Shown one piece after another: positions 43,667-51,486 of a stretch of DNA of 64,000 nt (positions within the stretch are counted from its first letter, which is position 1; the number at the start of each line of letters is the position of its first letter). The stretch is from GCA-2737725 sp033763995 (GTDB lineage: Bacteria > Pseudomonadota > Alphaproteobacteria > Rhodospirillales > Rhodospirillaceae). The stretch spans positions 62,001-126,000 of the forward strand of contig JANRJL010000032.1 of the NCBI GenBank assembly GCA_033763995.1, in the 5' to 3' direction. Made by a program: the position numbers and the translations under genes. The notes under the pieces are model-generated. The model had not been told where the DNA came from. It searched no databases and was given only the letters and a program-made list of their open reading frames with translations.

Positions 43667-44290
43667 TTAGCGGCGCTTGGTCCAATGGGTCAGGCTCGAT
43701 GTCTCGCCCGTTTGGAGATTGGGCGCCGCGACAACTTCGGCCGCCGTCAGGTAGACGAACCCGGCGCGGGAGCCCATCAGGCGCTCGACCCGCACCGCGA
43801 ATTTCACGTTCGGCACGTCGAACTTGCGCAAGACGCCGCGCGAATTGCGCAACAGCGGCTCCAGGTCGAACACGCGCCGATGCGTCACCAAGCCGTCGTC
43901 GATGGTGCCGGCGAGCGAGTCGAAGCGGCCCACTTCGTGGCGCAGGGCCGGGTCATCGGGATCGATCATGTCCACGACGGCGCTGACTTCATCGGCGATG
44001 CGCCCGGACACCGCCACCTCCACGTTGATCGCCGGGGCGCGGCCGTCCAGCATGGCGGCGACCGGCCAGGCGACGTTGACGACCTGTTCGGCGCCCGGGG
44101 CGATGGGGCCCGACATGGAGCGCAACTCGGGCGTGCGCAGTTGCCAGAAGATCAGCGCGCAGCCCAGCAAGGGGCCGAGCACAAGTGCCGCGACATTGAG
44201 GGCCACCGCCGTGCGTCGATGGCGCGTCGAAAACGATTCTTTCGCCGGAGTGACCGCGAAGGCATCCAGCGCATAACCCTCGAGTTTCAT
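43667..44290 (-). CDS. Hypothetical membrane-anchored protein
   Basis: A 207-residue protein from the ATG at 44290 (MKLEGYALDAFAVTPAKE). One transmembrane segment is evident (TAVALNVAALVLGPLLGCALIFW, residues about 27-49), with a roughly 150-residue extracytoplasmic part of beta character (PAINVEVAVSGRIADEVSAV, VPNVKFAVRVERLMGSRAGF). I do not recognise a family. The gene stands alone on the minus strand between the aldehyde dehydrogenase and the propeller lipoprotein. Confidence 0.65.
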   Translation of the reverse strand: MKLEGYALDAFAVTPAKESFSTRHRRTAVALNVAALVLGPLLGCALIFWQLRTPELRSMSGPIAPGAEQVVNVAWPVAAMLDGRAPAINVEVAVSGRIADEVSAVVDMIDPDDPALRHEVGRFDSLAGTIDDGLVTHRRVFDLEPLLRNSRGVLRKFDVPNVKFAVRVERLMGSRAGFVYLTAAEVVAAPNLQTGETSSLTHWTKRR

Positions 44291-44531
44291 GGGTCTTGCC
44301 TCGGGTTGCAGCCGCAATTCCAGGTTGGACAGGCATAGCCCAGATAAGGTTTTGAGTCGATACCATAAACTGGAGCGTGAAATTCAACAATGATTCCAGC
44401 GCATTATGGATTGCCACCGGCGCCGAGCCGCGGCCGGCCCCGCGCGAAAGCCGATCCTGGCGAGGCGGGCGGCGACTGCTAGAGTCGCGCCCGCGCGGCC
44501 GTCGGGCGCGGGGTGGGGATGGAGCAAACCA

Positions 44532-45665
44532 GTGAACGCATGGACGTGGAGTGTTGTCGTTGTGGCGGCCTTGACCTGCGCCGCATGCGGCCCGGTGCCG
44601 CCGCCCGAATGCACGGCGGGTCCGTCGGCCATCTGCGGCCTCGAGCGCCCCGAGGACATCGCGCCGCTGGATGACGCGCACCTGCTGATGGTGCAATTGC
44701 GCCCCGGCGATCCCGGGCGGTGGTTCAGCATCATCGAGGCCGCGACGCTGACCGCATCGCCGCCCACGGTCATCCGCCAAGAGCCCGTTGAGCGCGCGGG
44801 CGAGGCGGGGTGCATCGCCACGCCGGCGCTGCGCCGCCCGCGGGGCTTCGACATTCGCCCGATCTCCGTCGCTCCCGCCGACACGGAAGCGAGCGGCCCG
44901 GCGTGGCGCGTGGTCGTCGTCTCCGATGTGGCGGAGGCCGGTACTGGCGGTCAGCGCATCGAGTTCCTGGACCTGATCCACGCTCCGGCGGGCTGGCTGC
45001 TGTCGTGGGTGGGTTGCGTCGACGTGCCCGACGCATACTTTCTCAACGATGTGGCCTTGGGCCCCGGCGGCAACCTGTTCGCCACGCATATGTATGGGCG
45101 CGTCGGCGGCTGGCGCGCGCGCCTGACGCGGCCGATGTTTTTCATCGGCGTCGACACCGGCTATGCGGTGGCGTGGGACCTGGCGCAAGGCTGGCGCAAG
45201 GTCGCGGGCAGCGACGGCGCCTTTCCCAACGGTATTGCGGTGGATCCCACCGGCTCGGTGCTCTATGTGGCCTACACTTATAACTACGTGGCCTCGCTGG
45301 CGAAGATCGACCTGCTGACCGGAGCGCGCGAGAATGCCGCGTTGCCCTTGCGCCCCGACAACATCACCTGGGACCTCGACCCCGAGACCCAGGCGCGCCG
45401 TCTGATCGCCACCGGCGCCACGGGCTTGCGGCTGGTCACCACCTCGGGCTGCGAGGCGATGCTCCAGGTCGGTTGCAGCTTCGCCTTTTCGGTCGCCACC
45501 GTTGACGCGATCACATTGGAATCCCGCCGCGTGTTGCATTATGAACGCGGTCGGGTGCCGGGTGCGTCGGTGGCGGCGCGGCTGGGCAACCGGCTTTTTC
45601 TCGGCACGGCGGTCGGCGAACGGGTAACGATCGCGACCTTTGATTCGAAAAACGGAGACCGCTAA
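44532..45665 (+). CDS. SMP-30/PON-like beta-propeller lipoprotein
   Basis: A 377-residue protein from GTG 44532, chosen because GGAG lies 7 bases upstream and the product then has a proper lipoprotein signal (WTWSVVVVAALTCAAC, lipid Cys near residue 17). The remainder is a beta-propeller: LERPEDIAPLDDAHLLMVQL, FLNDVALGPGGNLFATHMYG, FPNGIAVDPTGSVLYVAYTY, RPDNITWDLDPETQ. These blade motifs match gluconolactonase/SMP-30 and paraoxonase proteins and it appears related to 39316-40380. Upstream open frame is low-complexity Arg/Ala and not coding. It abuts the flavoprotein gene with no gap. Confidence 0.8.
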   Translation: MNAWTWSVVVVAALTCAACGPVPPPECTAGPSAICGLERPEDIAPLDDAHLLMVQLRPGDPGRWFSIIEAATLTASPPTVIRQEPVERAGEAGCIATPALRRPRGFDIRPISVAPADTEASGPAWRVVVVSDVAEAGTGGQRIEFLDLIHAPAGWLLSWVGCVDVPDAYFLNDVALGPGGNLFATHMYGRVGGWRARLTRPMFFIGVDTGYAVAWDLAQGWRKVAGSDGAFPNGIAVDPTGSVLYVAYTYNYVASLAKIDLLTGARENAALPLRPDNITWDLDPETQARRLIATGATGLRLVTTSGCEAMLQVGCSFAFSVATVDAITLESRRVLHYERGRVPGASVAARLGNRLFLGTAVGERVTIATFDSKNGDR

Positions 45666-47063
45666 GTGCCTATTCTGTCGCCTGATCACGCCAAGTTCCA
45701 AGCGAGTGTCCCCGTGCTCATCGTCGGCGGCGGGGGCTGCGGGCTCACGGCGGCGCTGTCGGCCCATGAGCACAAGGCCGAAGTATTGGTGCTGGAACGC
45801 GACGCCACGGCGCTCGGCACCACGGCGATGTCCACGGGGCTGATCCCCGGACCCGGCAGCCGCTTTCAGCGCGAGAAGGGCATCGACGATACGCCGGAGT
45901 TGTTCGCCGCCGACATCATGGCCAAAACCAAGGGCAAGACCGACGCCGACATGGCGCTGCACTTGTCGCGCGAGGGCGCGCCGACGGTGGAGTGGCTGGC
46001 CGATTATGCGCAGGTGCCGTTGTCGCTGGTGGACTCGTTCCAATATCCCGGCCACTCGCGCATGAGGATGCACGGCACGCCCAACCGCACCGGCTCGGAG
46101 CTCATGGGCGCGCTGCATCAAGCGTGTGAACGCGCGAGCCTCGACATCATGACCGATGCCCCGGTGACGAGCCTGTTCGCCGACGCGAGCGGCGTCGTGC
46201 ACGGCGTGCGCGTGACGCGCCCCGACGGCAGCGAGGAAGACATCGGCTGCAAGGCGCTGATCCTCGCCTGCTGCGGCTTCGCCGGTAGCCGCGAGATGCT
46301 GCAGGAATACATCCCGGAAATTCTCGAGGCGACGTTCTTCGGTCATCCCGGCAACAAGGGCGACGCCATTGTGTGGGGCCGCGCGCTGGGGGCGGCCATC
46401 GCCGACATTCATTCCTACCAGGGCCACGGCGGGCTCGCCTACGGGCAGGGCATTCCGATTTTGTGGGCGCACATCGTGCGCGGCGGATTTCAAGTGAACG
46501 CGGCGGGCCTGCGTTTCTCCGATGAATCGCGCGGCTACTCCGAGCAGGCGGTGGATATCGTCGCCCAGCCGGGCCATTGGGCGTGGAGCATCTACGACCA
46601 GCGCATTCACGACGCCATGAAGGAGTTCGACGACTACCAGGACGCCATCAAGGCCGACTGCATTCGTCATGCCGAGACGGTCGACGAGTTGGTCAAGGTC
46701 ACGGGACTGCCCGAGGCGGTGAAAACTACGCTGGCCGACGTGGCCGCCATGGCGGCGGGCGAGAAGAAAGACTCCTTCGGCCGCGACTTCACCAAGGGCT
46801 GGACGCTGGCGCCGCCCTACAAGGCGGTGAAGGTGTCGGGCGCGCTGTTCCACACCCAGGGCGGGCTGGTGGTGGACAAGGACGCCCGCGTGCTGCGCGC
46901 CGACAAGTCGCCATTGCCCAACCTGTTCGCGGGCGGCGGGGCCGCGCGCGGCATCTCGGGCGTCGGCAATTACGGCTACCTCGCCGGCAACGGCCTGCTC
47001 GCCGCCACGGCTCTGGGCCGGTTGGCGGGGCGGGCGGCGGCGCGGTTGGTCGCGGGTCAATAG
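45666..47063 (+). CDS. FAD-dependent dehydrogenase, fumarate-reductase/3-ketosteroid-dehydrogenase-like
   Basis: A 465-residue flavoprotein starting with GTG directly after the preceding stop. The dinucleotide-binding motif VLIVGGGGCGLTAALSA (residues about 17-33) and the C-terminal GGGAARGISGVGNYGYLAGNG segment identify the FAD_binding_2/succinate dehydrogenase-fumarate reductase flavoprotein group. TKGWTLAPPYKAVKVSGALF, HTQGGLVVD resembles the cap/active-site region of flavocytochrome c and KstD enzymes. No signal peptide. Coupled translation with the upstream propeller lipoprotein suggests a two-gene operon acting on the same compound. Substrate unknown. Confidence 0.87.
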   Translation: MPILSPDHAKFQASVPVLIVGGGGCGLTAALSAHEHKAEVLVLERDATALGTTAMSTGLIPGPGSRFQREKGIDDTPELFAADIMAKTKGKTDADMALHLSREGAPTVEWLADYAQVPLSLVDSFQYPGHSRMRMHGTPNRTGSELMGALHQACERASLDIMTDAPVTSLFADASGVVHGVRVTRPDGSEEDIGCKALILACCGFAGSREMLQEYIPEILEATFFGHPGNKGDAIVWGRALGAAIADIHSYQGHGGLAYGQGIPILWAHIVRGGFQVNAAGLRFSDESRGYSEQAVDIVAQPGHWAWSIYDQRIHDAMKEFDDYQDAIKADCIRHAETVDELVKVTGLPEAVKTTLADVAAMAAGEKKDSFGRDFTKGWTLAPPYKAVKVSGALFHTQGGLVVDKDARVLRADKSPLPNLFAGGGAARGISGVGNYGYLAGNGLLAATALGRLAGRAAARLVAGQ

Positions 47064-47158
47064 AGCATTTTCCCGACAAGTGCCCGGCGGCGGAGCCGCC
47101 AGATTCTTTGAATAGGGCGCTTCGCGCCCGGGCGGTTGGCGTGGAAAATGCGACCAAA
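47062..47158 (+). repeat. AGAGCATTTTCC-family repeat (copy 3) interrupted by a second palindromic element
   Basis: The left part AGAGCATTTTCCCGACAAGT and right part GGCGTGGAAAATGCGACCAA match copy 2. Between them lie about 47 extra bases (47083-47130) made of two hairpins, GGCGGC-gga-GCCGCC (47086-47100) and GGGCGC-ttc-GCGCCC (47115-47129). The first bases overlap the stop codon of the flavoprotein gene. Confidence 0.85.
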
Positions 47159-47194
47159 GAAAACGAGTTACTGAGGTCATGTGATTCGGTTCGA

Positions 47195-48904
47195 TCAAAT
47201 TTGACTCTCACTTTTATCCGCGAACAGGAAGTGAGTCATCTCGCGGGCGATTTCGCGCTCGCCCATGATGACGTGATCGGCGCCGAATTTTTTCAGCTCC
47301 GCCACCTCGGCGTCGGAATGGGCGCGGGCGACGATCGGCAGGCGCGGATTGATCTTGCGCGCCTTTTCCACGAGGTTACAGGCCTCGAAGGGATCGTGGA
47401 TGGCGCACACCAGCCAGCGCGCGCGCTCGAGGCCCAGGCTGTCGATCAAGCCCCGCGTGCCGACATTGCCGACGACCGTTTCCACGCCGCCCGCGCGCAC
47501 CGCCTCGGCCAAGTCGGGATTTTCCTCCACCACCAAATAGGGCGTGCCGCCGCCGCGCAGCTCTTGCCCGATCAGGCTGCCGACGCGGCCATGGCCCACC
47601 AGCACCACATGGCCCGACAGCGCGGTGGGCACGTAGCGCGGCGGCGGGGGTTCCAGCGACGGCGCGGCGGCGGCGGCGCGCGCCTCCAACTGTCGTTCGC
47701 GCCGGTCGGCCGCCAGGAACAAGAGCGGGTTGACGACGATGGAAATGATCGCGCCCGCCAGAATCAAATCGCGGCCCTCGGGCGGCAAGATGGCCAGGCT
47801 CACGCCCAGGCTCGCCAGGATGAACGAGAACTCGCCGATCTGCGCGAGCCCGGCTGAAATTGTCAGGGCCGTCACCCGGCTTTGACCCAGCGCGCGCACG
47901 AGATAGTAGGCCACCAGGGTTTTGCCCACGACGATGATCGCCACGGTGGCGAGCAAGGCCAGCGGCTGCTCGACGACGATCATCGGGTTGAACAGCATGC
48001 CCACCGCGACGAAAAACAGCACCGCGAAGGCGTCGCGCAGGGGCAGGGTTTCCTGGGCGGCCTGCTGGCTGAGTTGCGTCTCGGCCAGCACCATGCCGGC
48101 GAAGAACGCGCCCAAGGCAAACGACACGCCGAAGATTTCCGCCGAGCCCAGCGCCACGCCCAAGGCAATCGCCAGCACGCTCAGGCGGAACAGCTCGCGC
48201 GAGCCGGTGTGGGCGACGTAGTGCAGCAGCCAGGGAATCACGCGCCGACCCACCAGCAGCATCAGCGCGATGAAGGCCGCGATCTTGGCCACCGTGATTC
48301 CCAGCGCGCCCCAAACCGTTTCGGGTTGCAGCAAGGCCAGCCCCATGGGGGCCGCGGTCACGGCGCCGGCCTTGCCGCCCAGCACCTCGGCCAGCGCGGG
48401 CAGCAGCACCAGCACCAGGATCATCGCCACGTCCTCCACGATCAGCCAGCCCACGGCGATGCGGCTGCGCTCGGTCTCCAGCATGCGCCGCTCCTGCATG
48501 GCGCGCAGGAACACCACCGTGCTCGCCACCGACAGGGCAAGGCCGAAGATCAATCCCGCGCCGAGGGTCCACCCCAGCAGGCGGGCGAGGCCCAGGCCGA
48601 ACAGCGTGATGACGGCGATGCGCAACAGCGCGCCGGGCACGGCGACGGCGCGCACGGCCATCAAATCCTTGGGCGCGAAGTGCAGCCCGACGCCGAACAT
48701 CAGCAGGATCACGCCGATCTCCGAGAGCTGCGCGGCCAACGCCTGGTCGGCGACGAAACCGGGCGTGAAGGGGCCGACGGCCACGCCGGCGACGAGGTAG
48801 CCCACCAGCGGCGAGAGCTTGAGGCGATGGGCCAGCACGCCGAAGACGAAGGCCAGCCCCAGGCCCACGGTGAGGGTCATGATGAGCGACAGGTTTTCGG
48901 TCAT
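47195..48904 (-). CDS. CPA2-family cation/proton antiporter with RCK domain (YbaL/KefB-like)
   Basis: A 569-residue membrane protein from the ATG at 48904 (MTENLSLIMTLTVGLGLAFV). The first about 385 residues form roughly 12 transmembrane helices with typical CPA2 text (KLSPLVGYLVAGVAVGPFTP, EIGVILLMFGVGLHF, LGAFFAGMVLAET). The C-terminal part is an RCK/TrkA-N Rossmann domain beginning VVLVGHGRVGSLIGQEL (about residue 430) with a following LVCAIHDPFEACNLVEKAR. It should exchange K+ or Na+ for H+ under nucleotide control. An ATG 13 codons earlier (48943) is less likely. Confidence 0.92.
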   Translation of the reverse strand: MTENLSLIMTLTVGLGLAFVFGVLAHRLKLSPLVGYLVAGVAVGPFTPGFVADQALAAQLSEIGVILLMFGVGLHFAPKDLMAVRAVAVPGALLRIAVITLFGLGLARLLGWTLGAGLIFGLALSVASTVVFLRAMQERRMLETERSRIAVGWLIVEDVAMILVLVLLPALAEVLGGKAGAVTAAPMGLALLQPETVWGALGITVAKIAAFIALMLLVGRRVIPWLLHYVAHTGSRELFRLSVLAIALGVALGSAEIFGVSFALGAFFAGMVLAETQLSQQAAQETLPLRDAFAVLFFVAVGMLFNPMIVVEQPLALLATVAIIVVGKTLVAYYLVRALGQSRVTALTISAGLAQIGEFSFILASLGVSLAILPPEGRDLILAGAIISIVVNPLLFLAADRRERQLEARAAAAAPSLEPPPPRYVPTALSGHVVLVGHGRVGSLIGQELRGGGTPYLVVEENPDLAEAVRAGGVETVVGNVGTRGLIDSLGLERARWLVCAIHDPFEACNLVEKARKINPRLPIVARAHSDAEVAELKKFGADHVIMGEREIAREMTHFLFADKSESQI

Positions 48905-49116
48905 GACGGCCCGCCGTACGCGCCGTGAGTTCGTGCGCGCCACGCACCGAATGTGAATGCGCCGAGACGCGACGTGGATATGCTAGGTGCACCTGATCCG
49001 CGCGCGAATGGTTTTCGCGGCGGTCCTGTTCTCCTGAAATCGATTTCCAAGATCGCGCGAGCGAGGCGGCCATTCGATTCGGTTGGACCGTCACACGGCG
49101 TTGTCAAAAAACCGGG

Positions 49117-49277
49117 TGTCACCCTGGGCTTCATGCCAGAGCTTGCCCTCGGGCCGCGCTGCGCGCGGACCCGGGGGGTCCAGGGGTTGGGATCGCCTTG
49201 CCATGCGGCAGCCCCGGTTTTCTCGGCGTATTTCACGCCTGGCCACCCTGGGTCCTGCGGACGAGCCGCAGGACGAC
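49117..49277. repeat. Degenerate GTCACCCTGGG-type double palindrome (copy 5)
   Basis: Begins GTCACCCTGGGCTTCATGCC and ends CCTGGGTCCTGCGG...CCGCAGGACGAC, the right half being a clean hairpin (CCTGCGG/CCGCAGG). The inner region has several further G/C-rich inversions (CCCTCGGGCC, GGACCCGGGGGGTCC). Longer and less symmetrical than the other copies, probably composite. Confidence 0.6.
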
Positions 49278-49328
49278 AGCGGGTGTTGAATTCCAAAGAT
49301 GTTCCCCAAGCCCCCTTGCTCCGAGCGA

Positions 49329-49400
49329 GGTGCGCGCCTGTCGTTCGTGCGCGGTGCGCGCCTATTGTTCGTGCGCGACACGCGCAACGGTTGTTCATGA
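49329..49400. repeat. Three 24-bp tandem repeats
   Basis: Unit GGTGCGCGCCTGTCGTTCGT + GCGC at 49329-49352, repeated at 49353-49376 with two changes, and a third, diverged copy at 49377-49400. Being 24 bases long, each frame repeats in 8-residue units, which makes spurious repeated ORFs on both strands. Confidence 0.8.
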
Positions 49401-49755
49401 CACCTGTTATCCCTGTTCTTTCAGGGGGCCCCACACAAGAACAGGCGGGGGCAAGGCTAAGCCCCTGGCCGAAAACGAATCTCGAAAGACCCTCTTTGAA
49501 TATCAGGGAATTCACGCCAACTCCTAACCTGTTGAAAACACGCATCACAATTGTGGCGGCCTGTTTCGCGGTGAAAGAACGCCACCGCAATCACAGGCGA
49601 CACGCTCGGGCGCGCATCGGGCGCAGAGACCACGCGCGCCCAGGCTCGCCATCAGCGTGCCACGCTCATTTTACCTCATGCGCGCCCGTGAACGAAGCAT
49701 CGCACGCGGTTATTCACGGAATTCACATGGAAAGCGGAGCGGGCGCGGAGTTGAA

Positions 49756-49791
49756 CCCTCTCCCGCTTGCGGGCGAGGGCAGGGTGAGGGG
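49756..49791. repeat. CCCTCTCC-type palindrome (short copy)
   Basis: CCCTCTCCCGCTTGCGGGCG followed by AGGGCAGGGTGAGGGG. The inner CCCGCTTGCGGG is a perfect hairpin and the ends resemble the outer arms of the 6919-7043 element. Lies 82 bases ahead of the GFA-family start. Confidence 0.7.
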
Positions 49792-49872
49792 TTATTTGGT
49801 TTGGCGATGGGTTATGTACAATGCGTGAGTTATGTGACTCCGGTGCCCAACGCCAACAGGAAACAACGAATC

Positions 49873-50226
49873 ATGGAAAAACACTATCACGGCGGATGCC
49901 AATGCGGCGCGGTGTCCTACGAGGTCGATGTGGATATCGACCAATCGATCACGTGCAACTGCTCGCGGTGTCAGAAGACTGGCGCGGTTCTGGCCTTCAC
50001 GACCAAGGACAAGTTCGTGCTGCGCTCGGGCGCCGACAACCTCACCGAGTACCGCTTCAACACCAAGAAAATCGCCCACCTGTTCTGCCAGACCTGCGGG
50101 ATTCAAAGCTTCGCCTATGGCATCGGCCCCGACGGCAGCGCGGCCGCGGCCATCAACGTCAACGCGCTCGCGGGCGTCGATCCGCGCGCGCTCAAGCCCC
50201 AGCACGTGAACGGCAAGGCGTTCTAG
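49873..50226 (+). CDS. GFA-family zinc protein (glutathione-dependent formaldehyde-activating-like)
   Basis: A 117-residue protein from ATG 49873 with the GFA zinc ligands: HGGCQCGAV (C9, C11), TCNCSRC (C28, C30, C33) and FCQTCGIQSF (C72, C75). Family members bind two zinc ions and include Gfa, which promotes S-hydroxymethylglutathione formation, and CENP-V; most have unknown roles. The N-terminal GGCxCG pattern is complete. The TAG stop (50224-50226) lies within the left tip of a large hairpin element, so the repeat defines the protein's end. Confidence 0.9.
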   Translation: MEKHYHGGCQCGAVSYEVDVDIDQSITCNCSRCQKTGAVLAFTTKDKFVLRSGADNLTEYRFNTKKIAHLFCQTCGIQSFAYGIGPDGSAAAAINVNALAGVDPRALKPQHVNGKAF

Positions 50227-50299
50227 TGTGGTGGATTTGAAGTTCCTAGGATTTCGCCGCGCGCACCTTTAGGAACTTCAAATCCAAAAACCACACTAG
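50223..50299. repeat. Large hairpin element, CTAGTGTGG ends
   Basis: 77-bp inverted repeat with tips CTAGTGTGG/CCACACTAG and a perfect 14-base inner arm GGATTTGAAGTTCC/GGAACTTCAAATCC around a GC-rich loop. A MITE-like or REP-like palindrome. Its left tip provides the TAG stop of the GFA-family gene. Confidence 0.9.
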
Positions 50300-50311
50300 A
50301 TTCATAGTGTT

Positions 50312-50387
50312 CTAGTGTCGCTTTGATTCCGAAGTTCGTTAAAGTGCTTTCCGGAAGATCGAACGAACTTCGGAATCGCGACACTAG
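50312..50387. repeat. Large hairpin element, CTAGTGTCGC ends
   Basis: 76-bp inverted repeat with tips CTAGTGTCGC/GCGACACTAG and a perfect inner arm GATTCCGAAGTTCGTT/AACGAACTTCGGAATC. It shares the CTAGTGT tip with the neighbouring element 12 bases away but has different inner arms, so two related but distinct elements sit in tandem. Confidence 0.9.
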
Positions 50388-50462
50388 GGGCGGCCCTACC
50401 ACGGGTGCGGGTCTGCGGCGACGACCTCCGGATCATCCGGGATCATCGAGGAGGAGGCAGGA

Positions 50463-50491
50463 TTGTTTTAGACCATTGAATGGTCTATACT
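50463..50491 (+). promoter_or_regulatory. vapBC-1 promoter with palindromic operator in the spacer
   Basis: TTGTTT (50463-50468), a 17-base spacer and TATACT (50486-50491). The perfect palindrome TAGACCAT-TGA-ATGGTCTA (50469-50487) fills the spacer and the first bases of the -10. Transcription is predicted to start at the antitoxin ATG (50498), giving a leaderless mRNA. Confidence 0.75.
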
Positions 50492-50497
50492 AAGCCC

Positions 50498-50767
50498 ATG
50501 AATAAATTGACTCATATCCCCGTGAGCGAGGCCAAGGGGCAATTGACCGAACTGGTGCGCCGCGCCGAAGCGGGCGACGAGGTCATTCTGACGCGCCATG
50601 GCCAGCCCGCGGCGCGAATCGTGCCCTTCAAACGTAAACTGACGCCCGCCGAACGCGGCGCGATTCTGGAAGAGTTTAGGCGTGCGGGCGCAAGTAAAGC
50701 GACGCCCGGGCCGAGCGCCGCCCGAAGTCAGGATTATCTCTACGACGAACACGGCCTTCCGAAGTGA
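50498..50767 (+). CDS. Phd/YefM-type antitoxin of a VapBC-like pair
   Basis: An 89-residue antitoxin from ATG 50498: an N-terminal Phd/YefM DNA-binding domain (HIPVSEAKGQLTELVRRAEA, GDEVILTRHGQPAARIVPF) and a C-terminal toxin-binding tail (ERGAILEEFRRAG ... DYLYDEHGLPK). The YDEHGLP ending is typical of antitoxins paired with PIN toxins. The stop overlaps the GTG start of the toxin by four bases (GTGA). An upstream in-frame ATG at 50480 lies in the operator and is rejected. Confidence 0.92.
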   Translation: MNKLTHIPVSEAKGQLTELVRRAEAGDEVILTRHGQPAARIVPFKRKLTPAERGAILEEFRRAGASKATPGPSAARSQDYLYDEHGLPK

Positions 50768-51147
50768 TCGCGGTTGATACGTCCGCCTTGATGGCCATCG
50801 CCCTCAACGAGCCGAAGGGCGCCGAGTGCCTCGCCGTGTTGAAAGCAGAAGCGAGCGTTGTCATCTCGGCCGGAACGCTCGCCGAAGCGCTGATCGTGGC
50901 CGAAGGCCGCGGCCTCGGTGCGGAGATGGGGCGGCTGGTCGATGATCTCAATTTCGAGGTCGCGGCGCTCACCGCCGCATCCGCTCGGAGAGTCGCGGAA
51001 GCACATAAAAGTTGGGGCAGGGGCTTTCACAAGGCGGCTCTGAATTATGGCGACTGCTTCGCCTACGCGGTGGCCAAGGAACGCGGCTGTCGCCTGCTGT
51101 ATGTCGGCAAGGATTTTTCCAAAACCGATATCAAGAGCGCTCTGTAA
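50764..51147 (+). CDS. vapC: PIN-domain ribonuclease toxin (VapC)
   Basis: A 127-residue PIN-domain protein starting with GTG in a 4-base overlap with the antitoxin gene. The acidic catalytic residues are in place: D5 (MIAVDTSALMAI), a Glu in AGTLAEALIV, and D98 in ALNYGDCFAYAVA; the later GKDFSKTDIKSAL contains the fourth acidic position. VapC toxins cut tRNA or rRNA. Length and motif order match the family. Both genes should be controlled by the operator just before 50498. Confidence 0.93.
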   Translation: MIAVDTSALMAIALNEPKGAECLAVLKAEASVVISAGTLAEALIVAEGRGLGAEMGRLVDDLNFEVAALTAASARRVAEAHKSWGRGFHKAALNYGDCFAYAVAKERGCRLLYVGKDFSKTDIKSAL

Positions 51148-51202
51148 GTCGCCAAGCGCATCAACACGGGCGTCTGGGCACGGCCTGGCCCGTCCGGCTG
51201 TA

Positions 51203-51231
51203 TTGACAGTAAGGCAGTTTTGCCTTACTTT
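51203..51231 (+). promoter_or_regulatory. vapBC-2 promoter with palindromic operator in the spacer
   Basis: Consensus TTGACA (51203-51208), 17-base spacer, then TACTTT (51226-51231). A perfect inverted repeat with arms AGTAAGGCA and TGCCTTACT (51208-51229, 4-base centre) covers the spacer and -10. The predicted transcription start is the antitoxin ATG at 51238, again leaderless. Confidence 0.75.
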
Positions 51232-51237
51232 TCGGGC

Positions 51238-51486
51238 ATGACTAAGCTGACCGTCACGGCCAAGGGTCAAGTGACCTTTCGCAAGGATATCCTGCAACAC
51301 CTGGGCGTCGGCCCGGGCGAGCGGCTGGCCGTGGATAAACTTTCCGATGGCCGCCTCGAGGTGAGGGCCGCGCCGACGGGCAAGATCTCGGACCTTTTTG
51401 GTTCCCTGAAGCGGCCGGGTCAGCGTCGGCTGTCGATTGACGAGATGAACCGGATCATCGCGCGCGGCTGGGCCGGCAAAAAGTGA
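51238..51486 (+). CDS. vapB: AbrB/MazE-type antitoxin (VapB)
   Basis: An 82-residue protein from ATG 51238 with an N-terminal swapped-hairpin AbrB DNA-binding domain (KLTVTAKGQVTFRKDILQHL, GVGPGERLAVDKLSDGRLEV) and a C-terminal tail (SIDEMNRIIARGWAG) that would block the PIN toxin. An in-frame ATG at 51220 lies inside the operator and is rejected. The stop overlaps the toxin GTG start by four bases. Confidence 0.92.
   Translation: MTKLTVTAKGQVTFRKDILQHLGVGPGERLAVDKLSDGRLEVRAAPTGKISDLFGSLKRPGQRRLSIDEMNRIIARGWAGKK

Larger units (their letters stand above)
48905..49872. other. 968-bp gene-free, repeat-rich region
   Basis: No gene is supported: frames here are Arg/Pro-rich and shared with repeats. 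It contains a degenerate GTCACCCTGGG-type element (49117-49277), a 24-bp tandem repeat (49329-49400), an inverted AAGAACAGG/CCTGTTCTT pair, actually CCCTGTTCTTTC and AAGAACAGGCGGGG (49408-49450), and a CCCTCTCC-type palindrome (49756-49791). It separates the antiporter from the GFA-family gene and looks like a hot spot for small repeats. Confidence 0.65.

Noticed and set aside
43989..47198. A 1069-codon minus-strand frame
   Set aside because: Arg/His/Gly-rich shadow of the propeller lipoprotein and flavoprotein genes, a normal effect of high GC at third codon positions.
49329..49400. Possible CRISPR array
   Set aside because: Units are directly adjacent with no spacers and only three copies, so it is a simple tandem repeat.
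49705..49730. DnaA-box-like TTATTCACG and possible replication origin
   Set aside because: A single imperfect box (and a similar one at 27568) without clustering, AT-rich unwinding region or origin-linked genes.
48953..49828. A 291-codon plus-strand frame in the repeat-rich gap
   Set aside because: Crosses several repeats, includes the 24-bp tandem array as 8-residue units, and shows no domain or ribosome-binding site.
50223..50387. Transposon ends with an internal transposase
   Set aside because: Each element is under 80 bp with no room for a gene; no transposase or integrase was recognised anywhere in the window.
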